NCBI RefSeq assembly: GCF_964253025.1
Contig: NZ_CAXUQC020000001.1
Coordinates: 2,480,001-2,544,000 of the forward strand
DNA length: 64,000 nucleotides
Origin: Rhizobacter sp964253025
GTDB lineage: Bacteria; Pseudomonadota; Gammaproteobacteria; Burkholderiales; Burkholderiaceae_C
Direction: 5' to 3'
How positions within the stretch are numbered: the stretch's first letter is position 1; every line of letters starts with the position of its first letter. Both the position numbers and the translations under genes were made by a program. Below, piece by piece: positions 52,486 to 60,874 of this stretch. The notes beneath the pieces were generated by a model. It did no database searches and had not been told where the DNA came from. It saw only the letters and a program-made list of their open reading frames with translations.

Positions 52486-52983
52486 ATGGCCAAGATGTCC
52501 TCCAAAGTCGCCCCGCCCACCTCCAAGCCCGTCACGGCGGTGGGGGAGCGCGCGAAGCCCGCGAAAGCGCCGAGCGCCCCGAGCAAGCAGCTCGACGTGT
52601 TTCCCAACCCGAGCCCCAAGCGCGACTACGCCATCCAGTTCCAGGTGCCCGAGTTCACCTGCCACTGCCCGCTCACCGGCCAGCCCGACTTCGCCCACTT
52701 CACGATCGACATGATCGCGGACAAGCTCTGCATCGAGCTCAAGAGCCTCAAGATGTACATGTGGAGCTACCGCCACGAAGGGGCCTTTCACGAAAAGGTG
52801 ACCAACGACATCCTCGACGACATCGTCCGCGCCACCGACCCGCGCTTCGTGCGGATCACCGCCAAGTGGTACGTGCGCGGCGGCATCTACACCAACGTGG
52901 TGGCCGAGCACCGCAAGAAGGGCTGGAAGCCCGAGCCGGTGGTCGTCATGCCTGCGCACGCCGCGGCCACCGGCCTCGCCTGA
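52486..52983 (+). CDS. queF: NADPH-dependent 7-cyano-7-deazaguanine reductase (QueF type I)
   Basis: 165 residues. A disordered basic N terminus of about 35 residues precedes the T-fold core. The catalytic Cys61 and Asp68 lie in CHCPLTGQPDFAH, followed by SLKMYMWSYRHEGAFHE with the substrate-binding Glu. It reduces preQ0 to preQ1 in queuosine biosynthesis. The N-terminal extension is longer than in Bacillus QueF; a second ATG three codons on is possible. Confidence 0.95.
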   Translation: MAKMSSKVAPPTSKPVTAVGERAKPAKAPSAPSKQLDVFPNPSPKRDYAIQFQVPEFTCHCPLTGQPDFAHFTIDMIADKLCIELKSLKMYMWSYRHEGAFHEKVTNDILDDIVRATDPRFVRITAKWYVRGGIYTNVVAEHRKKGWKPEPVVVMPAHAAATGLA

Positions 52984-52995
52984 GCGACCGGCAAA

Positions 52996-53038
52996 AACCC
53001 GCCGCGCCACTCGCCCTCGGGCGAAGGCATTGCGGGTT
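52996..53038 (+). terminator. Nested hairpins after queF
   Basis: AACCCGC (52996-53002) pairs with GCGGGTT (53032-53038) and encloses a tight inner hairpin, TCGCC-CTCG-GGCGA (53011-53024). No T-tract follows, so it is only a possible terminator between queF and the FMN reductase gene. Confidence 0.4.
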
Positions 53039-53094
53039 GGGCAAGCTTGACGGAGGATGTGCGCCCCAGCCCCCACTTCCCCGAAAGGACCCCC

Positions 53095-53652
53095 ATGGCC
53101 ACCCCCCGCAATGTCGCTGTCATCGTCGGCAGCCTCCGCAAGGCCTCGGTCAACCGCAAGCTCGCGCTGGCCATGGCCGAACTCGCGCCGCCTTCGCTGA
53201 AGCTGTCCATTGTCGAGATCGGCGAGCTGCCGCACTTCAACGAGGACTGGGAAGCCTCTCCGCCCCCGGCCGTGACGGCCTTCAAGTCGGCCATCGAGGC
53301 GGCTGATGCGGTCCTCTTCGTCACCCCCGAGTACAACCGTTCGGTGCCCGGCGTCCTGAAGAACGCGATCGACGTGGCGTCGCGCCCCTACGGCAAGAGC
53401 GCCTGGAACGGCAAGCCCGGCGCCGTCGTGACAGCCTCGCCCGGCGGCATCGGCGGCTTCGGTGCCAACCATGCGCTGCGCCAGTCCTTCGTCTTCCTGA
53501 ACGTGCCCATGCTGCCGCACGAGGCCTACATCGGCAGCGCCCACACCTTGTTCGACGACGCCGGCAAGCTGGCCAACGACAGCACCCGACAGTTCCTCAC
53601 CCAGCTGCTGAACCGGTTCGCCGGCTGGATCGAAAGCAACCTTGCCCACTGA
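53095..53652 (+). CDS. NADPH-dependent FMN reductase
   Basis: 185 residues with a flavodoxin-like fold. The FMN-phosphate loop is GSLRKASVNRKLA, followed by TPEYNRSVPGVLKNAIDVAS, the signature of the NADPH-dependent FMN reductase/chromate-quinone reductase (ChrR/AzoB-like) group. It probably reduces quinones or similar electrophiles with NADPH. The start has an AAAGGA ribosome-binding site. Its 3' end overlaps the SET-domain gene by 11 bp. Confidence 0.9.
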   Translation: MATPRNVAVIVGSLRKASVNRKLALAMAELAPPSLKLSIVEIGELPHFNEDWEASPPPAVTAFKSAIEAADAVLFVTPEYNRSVPGVLKNAIDVASRPYGKSAWNGKPGAVVTASPGGIGGFGANHALRQSFVFLNVPMLPHEAYIGSAHTLFDDAGKLANDSTRQFLTQLLNRFAGWIESNLAH

Positions 53653-54094
53653 CATCGCCCCCTCGGCGGACGCCCCGCCGGCCCGCCCGGCCTACCAGAA
53701 GTTCGACGTCGCCGTGCGGCCCAGCGCCATCGACGGCCAGGGCGTGTTTGCCCTGGAGCCCATTCCGCGCTGGCGCAAGATCGGCGAGATCCGGGGCGAG
53801 TCGATCAGCGTGATCGAAGCGCGCATCCGCGCCACCCGACATGAGCGGGTCATGATCGTCGAGACGTCCGCGGAACATGCGATCGATTTCCACAAGTCCA
53901 CCGACCCGATGCGCTACACCAACCACTCCTGTGCCGCCAATGCCCGATTGAGCGTGGTGCGCGGCCGGGTCGAGTTCTATTCGCTGCGAGCCATCGCGCC
54001 GGGCGAGGAGATCACGGTCAACTACGGCGAGACCCATCACGAGGGCCGGCTCGCCTGCCGCTGCGGAGCACCGGGCTGCGTCGGCCGGCTCTGA
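53642..54094 (+). CDS. Small bacterial SET-domain protein
   Basis: 150 residues from a TTG codon within the end of the FMN reductase gene; the start is uncertain. SET motifs: GQGVFAL near the N terminus, NHSC (94-97), the catalytic-type Tyr128 in ITVNYGE, and a post-SET CRCGAPGC (Cys139, Cys141, Cys146) that with Cys97 can bind zinc. Proteins of this size are lysine methyltransferases in eukaryotes and are scattered in bacteria, where targets are mostly unknown. Overlap with the reductase suggests co-translation. Confidence 0.82.
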   Translation: MPTDIAPSADAPPARPAYQKFDVAVRPSAIDGQGVFALEPIPRWRKIGEIRGESISVIEARIRATRHERVMIVETSAEHAIDFHKSTDPMRYTNHSCAANARLSVVRGRVEFYSLRAIAPGEEITVNYGETHHEGRLACRCGAPGCVGRL

Positions 54095-54156
54095 CAGCGT
54101 CACGATGGCGTCACCACGGGCGCTTACGGTCCCCGGTTTCAACAGGAGAACGACCC

Positions 54157-55374
54157 ATGCGCCTTTCCTTGCCCGGCCTGGCCCTCGCCTGCACGCTGGC
54201 CCTCACGGGGCTGGCGGCTTCGGCCCACGAGCCGCACCGTCACGGCCACGACCGCGCTGACGCGCCGCTCGTGATCGGCCACCGGGGTGCCAGCGGCTAC
54301 CTGCCCGAGCACACGCTCGAGAGCTATGCGCTCGCGATCGAACTGGGCGCCGACTTCATCGAGCCCGACGTCGTCGCCACCCGCGACGGCCACCTGATCG
54401 CCCGGCACGAGCCCAACATCACCAACACCACCGACGTGGCGAGCCGCCCCGAGTTCGCGAGCCGTCGCCGCACCGCGGTGGTCGATGGGGCCACCGAAGA
54501 GGGCTTTTTCGCCTCGGACTTCACCCTCGCCGAGATTCGCTCGCTGCGCGCCCGCCAGGCGTTCGGCGACCGGCCGCAGGCCTTCAACGGGCAGTTCAGC
54601 GTGCCGACGCTCGACGAAGTCATTGCCCTGGCCAAGCGCCGCGGCCGTGAAGCCGGTCGCACCGTCGGCGTCTACATCGAGACCAAGCACCCGACGTATC
54701 ACCAGAAGCTGGGCCTCGCGCTCGAGCCCCGGCTGCTGGCCGCCCTCAACCGCGCAGGCTGGAACTACCGCGAAGCGCCGGTGTTCATCCAGTCGTTCGA
54801 GCAGGCGAACCTCAAGCAGCTGCGCCGCATGACCCGAGTGAAGCTCGTGCAGCTGATCGATGCGAACGACGTGAAGCCGGACGGCTCCCTCGACTTCACC
54901 GCGCCCTACGATCGCCCCTACGACTGGACCGCCTCGGGCGACCCCGCGCTGCTGGCCCGGACCTTCGCCTACCTCACGACCGACGCCGGCCTGCGCGAGG
55001 TTCGCAGCTATGCCGACGGCATCGGCCCCTGGAAACGCTACATCGTGAGCACCATCGCTGACCCCAACGGCACCGGGCCGGGCGAAGCGCGCCTGAAGCT
55101 GGCGCCACCCACCGACCTGATCGCCCGGGCTCACAAGGCGGGCCTGCTGGTGCACGCCTACACCTTCCGCAACGAGGCCTCGCGCCTGCCGAGCGACTAT
55201 GCCGGCAACCCGGTGAACGAGTACCTGCAGTATTTCGCCCTCGGCATCGACGGCGTGTTCTCGGACTTTCCGGACACCGCCGTCGCCGCGCGCGTGCTGC
55301 ACCGCCTGAAGACCGACCCGGACTACGCCGACTGCTACACCGGCCAGGCGCCGCGGCACTGGCGTTGCGACTGA
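54157..55374 (+). CDS. glpQ: Periplasmic glycerophosphodiester phosphodiesterase
   Basis: 405 residues. A signal peptide (1 to about 23) is followed by a His-rich stretch (HEPHRHGHD). The TIM-barrel catalytic residues are in GHRGASGYLPEHT (41-53), EPDVVATRDG (Glu69, Asp71) and His84. Later motifs IETKHPTYH and FIQSFEQANLK fit GlpQ. It hydrolyses glycerophosphodiesters to glycerol-3-phosphate and an alcohol in the periplasm. The long C-terminal insertions match the GlpQ rather than UgpQ type. Confidence 0.95.
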   Translation: MRLSLPGLALACTLALTGLAASAHEPHRHGHDRADAPLVIGHRGASGYLPEHTLESYALAIELGADFIEPDVVATRDGHLIARHEPNITNTTDVASRPEFASRRRTAVVDGATEEGFFASDFTLAEIRSLRARQAFGDRPQAFNGQFSVPTLDEVIALAKRRGREAGRTVGVYIETKHPTYHQKLGLALEPRLLAALNRAGWNYREAPVFIQSFEQANLKQLRRMTRVKLVQLIDANDVKPDGSLDFTAPYDRPYDWTASGDPALLARTFAYLTTDAGLREVRSYADGIGPWKRYIVSTIADPNGTGPGEARLKLAPPTDLIARAHKAGLLVHAYTFRNEASRLPSDYAGNPVNEYLQYFALGIDGVFSDFPDTAVAARVLHRLKTDPDYADCYTGQAPRHWRCD

Positions 55375-55447
55375 GCGGCGCGCAGCCCCCTCGCAGGAGG
55401 TGGGAGGCCGCCCGTCCGGAGACGCTCGCAGGCTGGATAATCGGGGG

Positions 55448-56641
55448 ATGAATCCGCTGCTGACCCGCCTGCATCCCTACCCCTTCGAGCGGCTGCGCGC
55501 GCTCACGCGCGACATCACGCCAAGCCCGGCCCACCGGCCGATCAGCCTGGGCATCGGCGAGCCCAAGCACGCCACGCCGCAGCTCATCAAGGACGCGCTG
55601 GTGGCAGGTCTGGGCGGCCTGGCCGCCTACCCCGGCACCGCGGGGGAACCCGCGCTGCGGGAGGCCATGGCCGGGTGGATTCACCGCCGCTACGGTGTGG
55701 CGGTGGACCCTGCCACCCAGGTGCTGCCGGTCAACGGCTCGCGCGAGGCCTTGTTCGCCCTGGCCCAGACGGTGATCGATCCGTCGAAGCCGGGCGCCAC
55801 GGTGGTGTGCCCCAATCCGTTCTACCAGATCTACGAGGGCGCAGCCCTGCTGGCAGGCGCGTCGACGCACTACGTCAACAGCAACCCGGCCCGCAACTTC
55901 GCCCCGGACTGGGACACCGTGCCCGATGAGGTGTGGGCCCGCACCCAGTTGCTGTACGTCTGCTCGCCCGGCAACCCCACGGGCGCCGTCATGCCCCTCG
56001 ACGAATGGCGCCGCCTGTTCGAGCTGAGCGACCGCTTCGGCTTCGTGATCGCCTCGGACGAGTGCTATTCCGAAATCTACTTCCGCGAGGAACCGCCGCT
56101 CGGTTCGCTCGAAGCGGCCACCCAGCTCGGCCGGCCGGACTTCCGCCGCCTCATCGCGTTCACCAGCCTGTCCAAGCGCTCCAACGTGCCGGGCATGCGC
56201 TCCGGCTTCGTCGCGGGCGATGCCGAACTCATCAAGCAGTTCCTGCTCTACCGCACCTACCACGGCAGCGCCATGGGCCCGGCCGTCCAGCACGCCAGCA
56301 TCGCCGCCTGGAACGACGAAGCGCATGTCGTCGACAACCGGGAGCAGTACCGGCGCAAGTTCGCGCAGGTCACGCCGGTGCTGGCCGAGGTACTGGACGT
56401 CGCCCTGCCGGACGCCGGCTTCTATCTCTGGGCCGGTGTGCCGGGGGACGACATCGAGTTCGCGCGCCAACTCCTGGCTCAATACAATGTGGCCGTGCTG
56501 CCGGGCAGCCTGCTGGCCCGAGAAGCCCACGGCATCAACCCCGGTGCCGGCCGCATCCGGCTCGCGCTGGTTGCCGAAGCCGAAGAATGCCTGGAAGCCG
56601 CCCATCGCCTGGCGGCCTTCACCCGATCCCTCGCCCACTGA
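55448..56641 (+). CDS. dapC: Succinyldiaminopimelate transaminase (DapC)
   Basis: 397 residues. A class I PLP aminotransferase with SPGNPTGAVM, SDECYSEIYF and Schiff-base Lys243 in SLSKRSNVPGMRSGF. It makes N-succinyl-L,L-diaminopimelate from the keto precursor in lysine and peptidoglycan synthesis. It lies 12 bp before dapD, which supports the dapC call over other aminotransferases. The start at MNPLLTRLHPYPFE is typical for the family; the upstream in-frame GTG was not used. Confidence 0.95.
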   Translation: MNPLLTRLHPYPFERLRALTRDITPSPAHRPISLGIGEPKHATPQLIKDALVAGLGGLAAYPGTAGEPALREAMAGWIHRRYGVAVDPATQVLPVNGSREALFALAQTVIDPSKPGATVVCPNPFYQIYEGAALLAGASTHYVNSNPARNFAPDWDTVPDEVWARTQLLYVCSPGNPTGAVMPLDEWRRLFELSDRFGFVIASDECYSEIYFREEPPLGSLEAATQLGRPDFRRLIAFTSLSKRSNVPGMRSGFVAGDAELIKQFLLYRTYHGSAMGPAVQHASIAAWNDEAHVVDNREQYRRKFAQVTPVLAEVLDVALPDAGFYLWAGVPGDDIEFARQLLAQYNVAVLPGSLLAREAHGINPGAGRIRLALVAEAEECLEAAHRLAAFTRSLAH

Positions 56642-56653
56642 ACAGCGTCCACC

Positions 56654-57475
56654 ATGACCCAACAGCTCCAATCCACCATCGAACTCGCCTGGGAGGCGCG
56701 CACCTCCATCACTGCCGACAACAGCCCGGAAGTGCGCGAGGCGGTCGACACCGTCATCAACGACCTGAACGCCGGCCGGCTGCGCGTTGCCGAGCGCCAG
56801 GGCGTGGGCCAGTGGACGGTGAACCAGTGGGTGAAGAAGGCCGTGCTGCTGTCGTTCCGCTTGAACGACAACAAGCTGATCCAGTCGGGCGGCCTCAACT
56901 TCTTCGACAAGGTCCGCCCGAAGTTCGCCGACCTGGACGAGGCCGAGATCCGCGCCACCGGCGTGCGCATCGTGCCGCCGGCCGTGGCCCGCCACGGCGC
57001 CTACGTGGCCAGGAACGTGGTGCTGATGCCGTCGTACGTGAACATCGGCGCCTACGTCGACGAGGGCACCATGGTGGACACCTGGGCCACCGTCGGCTCC
57101 TGCGCCCAGATCGGCAAGAACGTGCACCTGTCGGGTGGCGTGGGCATCGGCGGCGTGCTGGAGCCCCTGCAGGCCAACCCGACCATCATCGAGGACAACT
57201 GCTTCATCGGCGCGCGTTCCGAGGTCGTGGAGGGCGTGATCGTCGAAGAGAACTCGGTCATCTCCATGGGCGTGTTCATCGGCCAGAGCACCAAGATCTA
57301 CGACCGCGCCACCGGTGAAGTGACTTATGGCCGGGTTCCGGCCGGTTCGGTGGTGGTGAGCGGCAGCCTGCCGAGCGCCGATGGCAAGTACAGTCTGTAC
57401 TGCGCGGTGATCGTCAAGCGCGTCGATGCGCAGACCCGCGCCAAGACGAGCATCAACGACCTGCTGCGCAGCTGA
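56654..57475 (+). CDS. dapD: Tetrahydrodipicolinate N-succinyltransferase
   Basis: 273 residues, the standard DapD length. A helical N-terminal domain is followed by left-handed beta-helix hexapeptide repeats (VVLMPSYVNIGAYVDEGTMVDTWATVGSCAQIG) and a C-terminal SVVVSGSLPS region. It adds succinyl from succinyl-CoA to tetrahydrodipicolinate, the step before DapC. Two hairpins follow the gene before pilU. Confidence 0.98.
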   Translation: MTQQLQSTIELAWEARTSITADNSPEVREAVDTVINDLNAGRLRVAERQGVGQWTVNQWVKKAVLLSFRLNDNKLIQSGGLNFFDKVRPKFADLDEAEIRATGVRIVPPAVARHGAYVARNVVLMPSYVNIGAYVDEGTMVDTWATVGSCAQIGKNVHLSGGVGIGGVLEPLQANPTIIEDNCFIGARSEVVEGVIVEENSVISMGVFIGQSTKIYDRATGEVTYGRVPAGSVVVSGSLPSADGKYSLYCAVIVKRVDAQTRAKTSINDLLRS

Positions 57476-57482
57476 TGCAGGG

Positions 57483-57542
57483 GGCGCCGGCCATGGGGAA
57501 CGGCGCCGCCCTCACATGACGCCCCGTGCCGCCGGCACGGGG
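57483..57542 (+). terminator. Two hairpins between dapD and pilU
   Basis: GGCGCCG (57483-57489) pairs with CGGCGCC (57501-57507). CCCCGTGCC (57522-57530) pairs with GGCACGGGG (57534-57542) around a 3-base loop. Neither has a T-tract. They may reduce read-through from dapD into the ATPase gene. Confidence 0.45.
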
Positions 57543-57570
57543 ATCTGACGAGCCTGAACAAGAGGACACG

Positions 57571-58770
57571 ATGGCATCGAGCAATGGCGGCAACATGGAG
57601 CGGGTGCTCCGGCTGATGGCGGACAAGCACGCATCCGACGTGTACCTCTCGGCCAACACCCCGATCCTGATCAAGATCAACGGGCAGATCCTGCAGCTGA
57701 GCGACCAACCGCTCACGCCATCGCAGCCCCGCCAGCTTCTGGCCGAGCTGCTGACGCCGAGCCAGCTCGAGGACCTGGAAGACACGGGCGAGCTGAACGT
57801 CGGCATCGGCATCTCCGGTGTCGGCAGCTTCCGGCTCAGCGCCTTCCGCCAGCGCGGCTCGATCGCCGCCGTGTTCCGCCACATCCCGCACGACATTCCG
57901 GCGCTGGGCAGCCTGAACCTGCCGCCCATTCTCAACACCCTGGTGCTCGAGAAGCGCGGGCTCATTCTCCTCGTGGGCGCCACGGGTACCGGCAAGAGCA
58001 CGACGCTCGCCGCCATGCTCGAGCAGCGCAACCAGCAGATCGCCGGCCACATCCTCACCATCGAGGACCCGATCGAGTTCATGTTCACCAACAAGCGCTC
58101 GATGGTGAACCAGCGCGAGGTGGGCCGCGACACCCAGTCGCTGCAGGTGGCCCTGAAGAACGCGCTGCGCCAGGCACCCGACTGCATCTACATCGGCGAA
58201 ATCCGTGATCGCGAGACCATGACGGCCGCGATCTCGTACTCGCTGTCGGGCCACCTGGTGGTGTCGACCCTGCACGCGAACAACAGCTACCACGCCCTCG
58301 GCCGGATCCTGTCGTTCTACACGCCGGAGTCCCGCCCTGCCCTGCTGGCCGACCTGGCCTCGGGCCTGCGCGCCATCGTCTCGCAGCGGCTCATCCGCGC
58401 ATCGGCCGGCGGCCGCATGCCGGCGGTGGAGGTGCTGCTCAACAACAAGCTGGTGTCCGAGTTCATCGAGCAGGGCGACTTCAACGGCGTGAAGGAGGCC
58501 ATGGAGAAGTCCCTGGCGGAAGGCTCGCAGACCTTCGAGGCCGAACTCGCCCGCATGATCACCGAGGGCTTCATCACCCGCGACGAGGGCCTGGCCTATG
58601 CCGATTCGCCCACCAACCTGATGTGGCGCCTCGCCAACGACATGGAGCCCGTCTCCCGTCTGGCCCCCAAGAAGGAAGAGCCGGACGCCGACCAGCCCAC
58701 CTTCACCGAGATCACCCTGGACGTGCCGGGGGACGACGGCCGTTCGAGCAGCTTCGCCTCGCGCTTCTGA
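57571..58770 (+). CDS. pilU: PilT/PilU-family type IV pilus retraction ATPase (PilU-like)
   Basis: 399 residues. The N-terminal PAS-like domain is followed by an ATPase core with Walker A GATGTGKST (136-144), Walker B region CIYIGEIRD and the pilus ATPase motif GHLVVSTLHANNSYHALGRILSF, closer to PilU than to PilT. The C-terminal tail is extended and acidic. PilU assists PilT in pilus retraction and twitching. No other pil gene is present; it is embedded between dapD and dapE. The start has an AGAGGA ribosome-binding site. Confidence 0.9.
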   Translation: MASSNGGNMERVLRLMADKHASDVYLSANTPILIKINGQILQLSDQPLTPSQPRQLLAELLTPSQLEDLEDTGELNVGIGISGVGSFRLSAFRQRGSIAAVFRHIPHDIPALGSLNLPPILNTLVLEKRGLILLVGATGTGKSTTLAAMLEQRNQQIAGHILTIEDPIEFMFTNKRSMVNQREVGRDTQSLQVALKNALRQAPDCIYIGEIRDRETMTAAISYSLSGHLVVSTLHANNSYHALGRILSFYTPESRPALLADLASGLRAIVSQRLIRASAGGRMPAVEVLLNNKLVSEFIEQGDFNGVKEAMEKSLAEGSQTFEAELARMITEGFITRDEGLAYADSPTNLMWRLANDMEPVSRLAPKKEEPDADQPTFTEITLDVPGDDGRSSSFASRF

Positions 58771-58804
58771 GCCTTCCCCCGATCGCCTCTCTTTGCACCG
58801 CCGC

Positions 58805-59950
58805 ATGTCCGCCACGCTCGAACTCACCGAAGCCCTGCTCGCCTGCCCGTCCGTCACGCCGGAGGACGGCGGCTGCCAGGCGCTGATCGCGGACCGCCTC
58901 CGCCCGCTCGGCTTCCACTGCGAGACGATCGAGAGCGGCCCGGCGTCGTTCCGTGTGACCAACCTCTGGGCGCTGCGACGCGGCCAGCCGGGCAAGAAGC
59001 TGCTGGTGTTCGCCGGCCACACCGATGTCGTGCCCACCGGCCCGCTGGCCCAATGGACGAGCGACCCCTTCGTGCCCACGCACCGCGAGGGCAAGCTCTT
59101 CGGGCGCGGTGCCGCCGACATGAAGACGTCCATTGCTGCCATGGTGGTGGCCGTGGAGGAGTTCGTCGCCGCGCACGGGGACACCTGCGGGAGCATCGCA
59201 TTCCTGCTGACCAGCGATGAGGAAGGCCCGGCCGTCGACGGCACGGTGAAGCTCGTTGAACTGCTGCGCGAGCGCAATGAGCAGATCGACTACTGCATCG
59301 TCGGCGAGCCGACCTCGGTGCACACCCTCGGCGACGTCATCAAGAACGGTCGGCGCGGCTCCCTGTCGGGCAAGCTGACCATCAAGGGCGTGCAGGGTCA
59401 CATCGCCTACCCGCAGCTCGCACGCAACCCGATCCACCTCGCGGCGCCGGCCCTGGCCGAACTGGCCGCCCTCGACTGGGATGCCGGCAACACCTACTTC
59501 CCGGCCACCAGCTGGCAGTGCTCCAACATCCACGCCGGCACCGGCGCAACCAACGTGATTCCGGGCGAGCTGGTGGTGGACTTCAACTTCCGCTTCTCGA
59601 CCGAATCGACCCCGGACTCGCTCAAGGCCCGCGTGCGCGCCGTGCTGGACAAGCACCACCTGGAGCACGACATCACCTGGTCACTGAGTGGCGAGCCCTT
59701 CCTCACGCCGGTCGGCGAACTGAGCGAGGCGCTCACCGAAGCCATTCGCCACGAGACGGGGTTCACCCCTGAGCTGTCCACCACGGGCGGCACCTCCGAC
59801 GGCCGCTTCATCGCCAAGATCTGCCGCCAGGTGGTCGAGTTCGGCCCGCTCAACGAAACCATCCACAAGATCGACGAGAACGTCGACGTCTCAAGCATCG
59901 AGCCGCTGAAGAACATCTACCGGCGGACCCTGGAGAACCTGTTGTCATGA
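58805..59950 (+). CDS. dapE: Succinyl-diaminopimelate desuccinylase
   Basis: 381 residues. M20 metal ligands are visible as His72 and Asp74 (GHTDVVPTG), Asp105 (RGAADMK) and Glu139-Glu140 (SDEEGPAVDG). It removes succinate from N-succinyl-L,L-diaminopimelate with two zinc ions in lysine and cell-wall synthesis. Its stop overlaps the prmB start as ATGA. A slightly earlier in-frame start exists (58793). Confidence 0.97.
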   Translation: MSATLELTEALLACPSVTPEDGGCQALIADRLRPLGFHCETIESGPASFRVTNLWALRRGQPGKKLLVFAGHTDVVPTGPLAQWTSDPFVPTHREGKLFGRGAADMKTSIAAMVVAVEEFVAAHGDTCGSIAFLLTSDEEGPAVDGTVKLVELLRERNEQIDYCIVGEPTSVHTLGDVIKNGRRGSLSGKLTIKGVQGHIAYPQLARNPIHLAAPALAELAALDWDAGNTYFPATSWQCSNIHAGTGATNVIPGELVVDFNFRFSTESTPDSLKARVRAVLDKHHLEHDITWSLSGEPFLTPVGELSEALTEAIRHETGFTPELSTTGGTSDGRFIAKICRQVVEFGPLNETIHKIDENVDVSSIEPLKNIYRRTLENLLS

Positions 59951-60831
59951 CCCTGATCGAATTCATCACCGCGCAAAGCGCCCGCCTGAAAGAGGCGGGC
60001 GTTTCGTTTGGGCACGGTACGACCAACGCCTTCGACGAGGCGGCCTGGCTCGTCACGTGGGTGCTGGGCATGCCGCTGGACGCGCTCGAGACGCAGGCGC
60101 AACGTGCCATCACCCCTGCCGAGTTCACCAAGGCGGATGACCTCATCACCCGCCGCATCGACACCCGCCTGCCGGCCGCCTACCTCACCCAGCAGGCCTG
60201 GTTGCAGAACGTCCCCTTCTATGTGGACCAGCGCACCATCATTCCGCGCAGCTTCATCGCGGAACTGCTGGCCGACGGCGAAGGCGACGGCACGCTCGAC
60301 GCATGGCTGTCCGACAAGACCCACAGCGTGCTCGACCTGTGCACCGGCAATGGCAGCCTGGCCGTGATCGCCGCCATGGCCTATCCGGAGATCACCGTCG
60401 ATGCCTCCGACGTCTCCGACGAGGCCCTGGCCGTGGCCCGCATCAACGTGGAGCAGCACAAGCTGACCAAGCGGATCACACTCTTCAAGTCGGACCTCTT
60501 CGCCAATGTGCGCGGCCCCTACGACCTGATCGTCTGCAACCCGCCCTACGTGAACGCCGACAGCATGGCGCAGTTGCCCGCGGAATACCGCCACGAGCCG
60601 GAGCTGGCCTTGGCCGGAGGTGACGACGGCATGGGGCTCGTGCGCCGCATCCTGAAGGATGCGCCCGGCTACATGACCCGCGACGCGGTGCTGGTGCTCG
60701 AGATCGGCAACGAGCGCGAGCACTTCGAGGCAGCGTTCCCGCGGCTCGAGGTGGCATGGCTCGAGGCCAGCGCTGGCGCCGACCAGGTGCTGCTCGTCAC
60801 CCGCGAAGGTCTGCTGCGCGGGATGCGCTGA
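59947..60831 (+). CDS. prmB: Ribosomal protein L3 N5-glutamine methyltransferase
   Basis: 294 residues. An N-terminal helical domain precedes a SAM-dependent methyltransferase fold with VLDLCTGNGSLA and the catalytic NPPY (198-201) motif in LIVCNPPYVN. The MPLDALETQ and RTIIPRSFIAELL signatures distinguish PrmB from PrmC. It methylates Gln of ribosomal protein L3. It overlaps dapE by four bases (ATGA), so translation is likely coupled. Confidence 0.95.
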   Translation: MTLIEFITAQSARLKEAGVSFGHGTTNAFDEAAWLVTWVLGMPLDALETQAQRAITPAEFTKADDLITRRIDTRLPAAYLTQQAWLQNVPFYVDQRTIIPRSFIAELLADGEGDGTLDAWLSDKTHSVLDLCTGNGSLAVIAAMAYPEITVDASDVSDEALAVARINVEQHKLTKRITLFKSDLFANVRGPYDLIVCNPPYVNADSMAQLPAEYRHEPELALAGGDDGMGLVRRILKDAPGYMTRDAVLVLEIGNEREHFEAAFPRLEVAWLEASAGADQVLLVTREGLLRGMR

Positions 60832-60874
60832 GCCAGGCCCGCCCCCCGCGACCGGGCCGGCCACGCCCGAGCCC

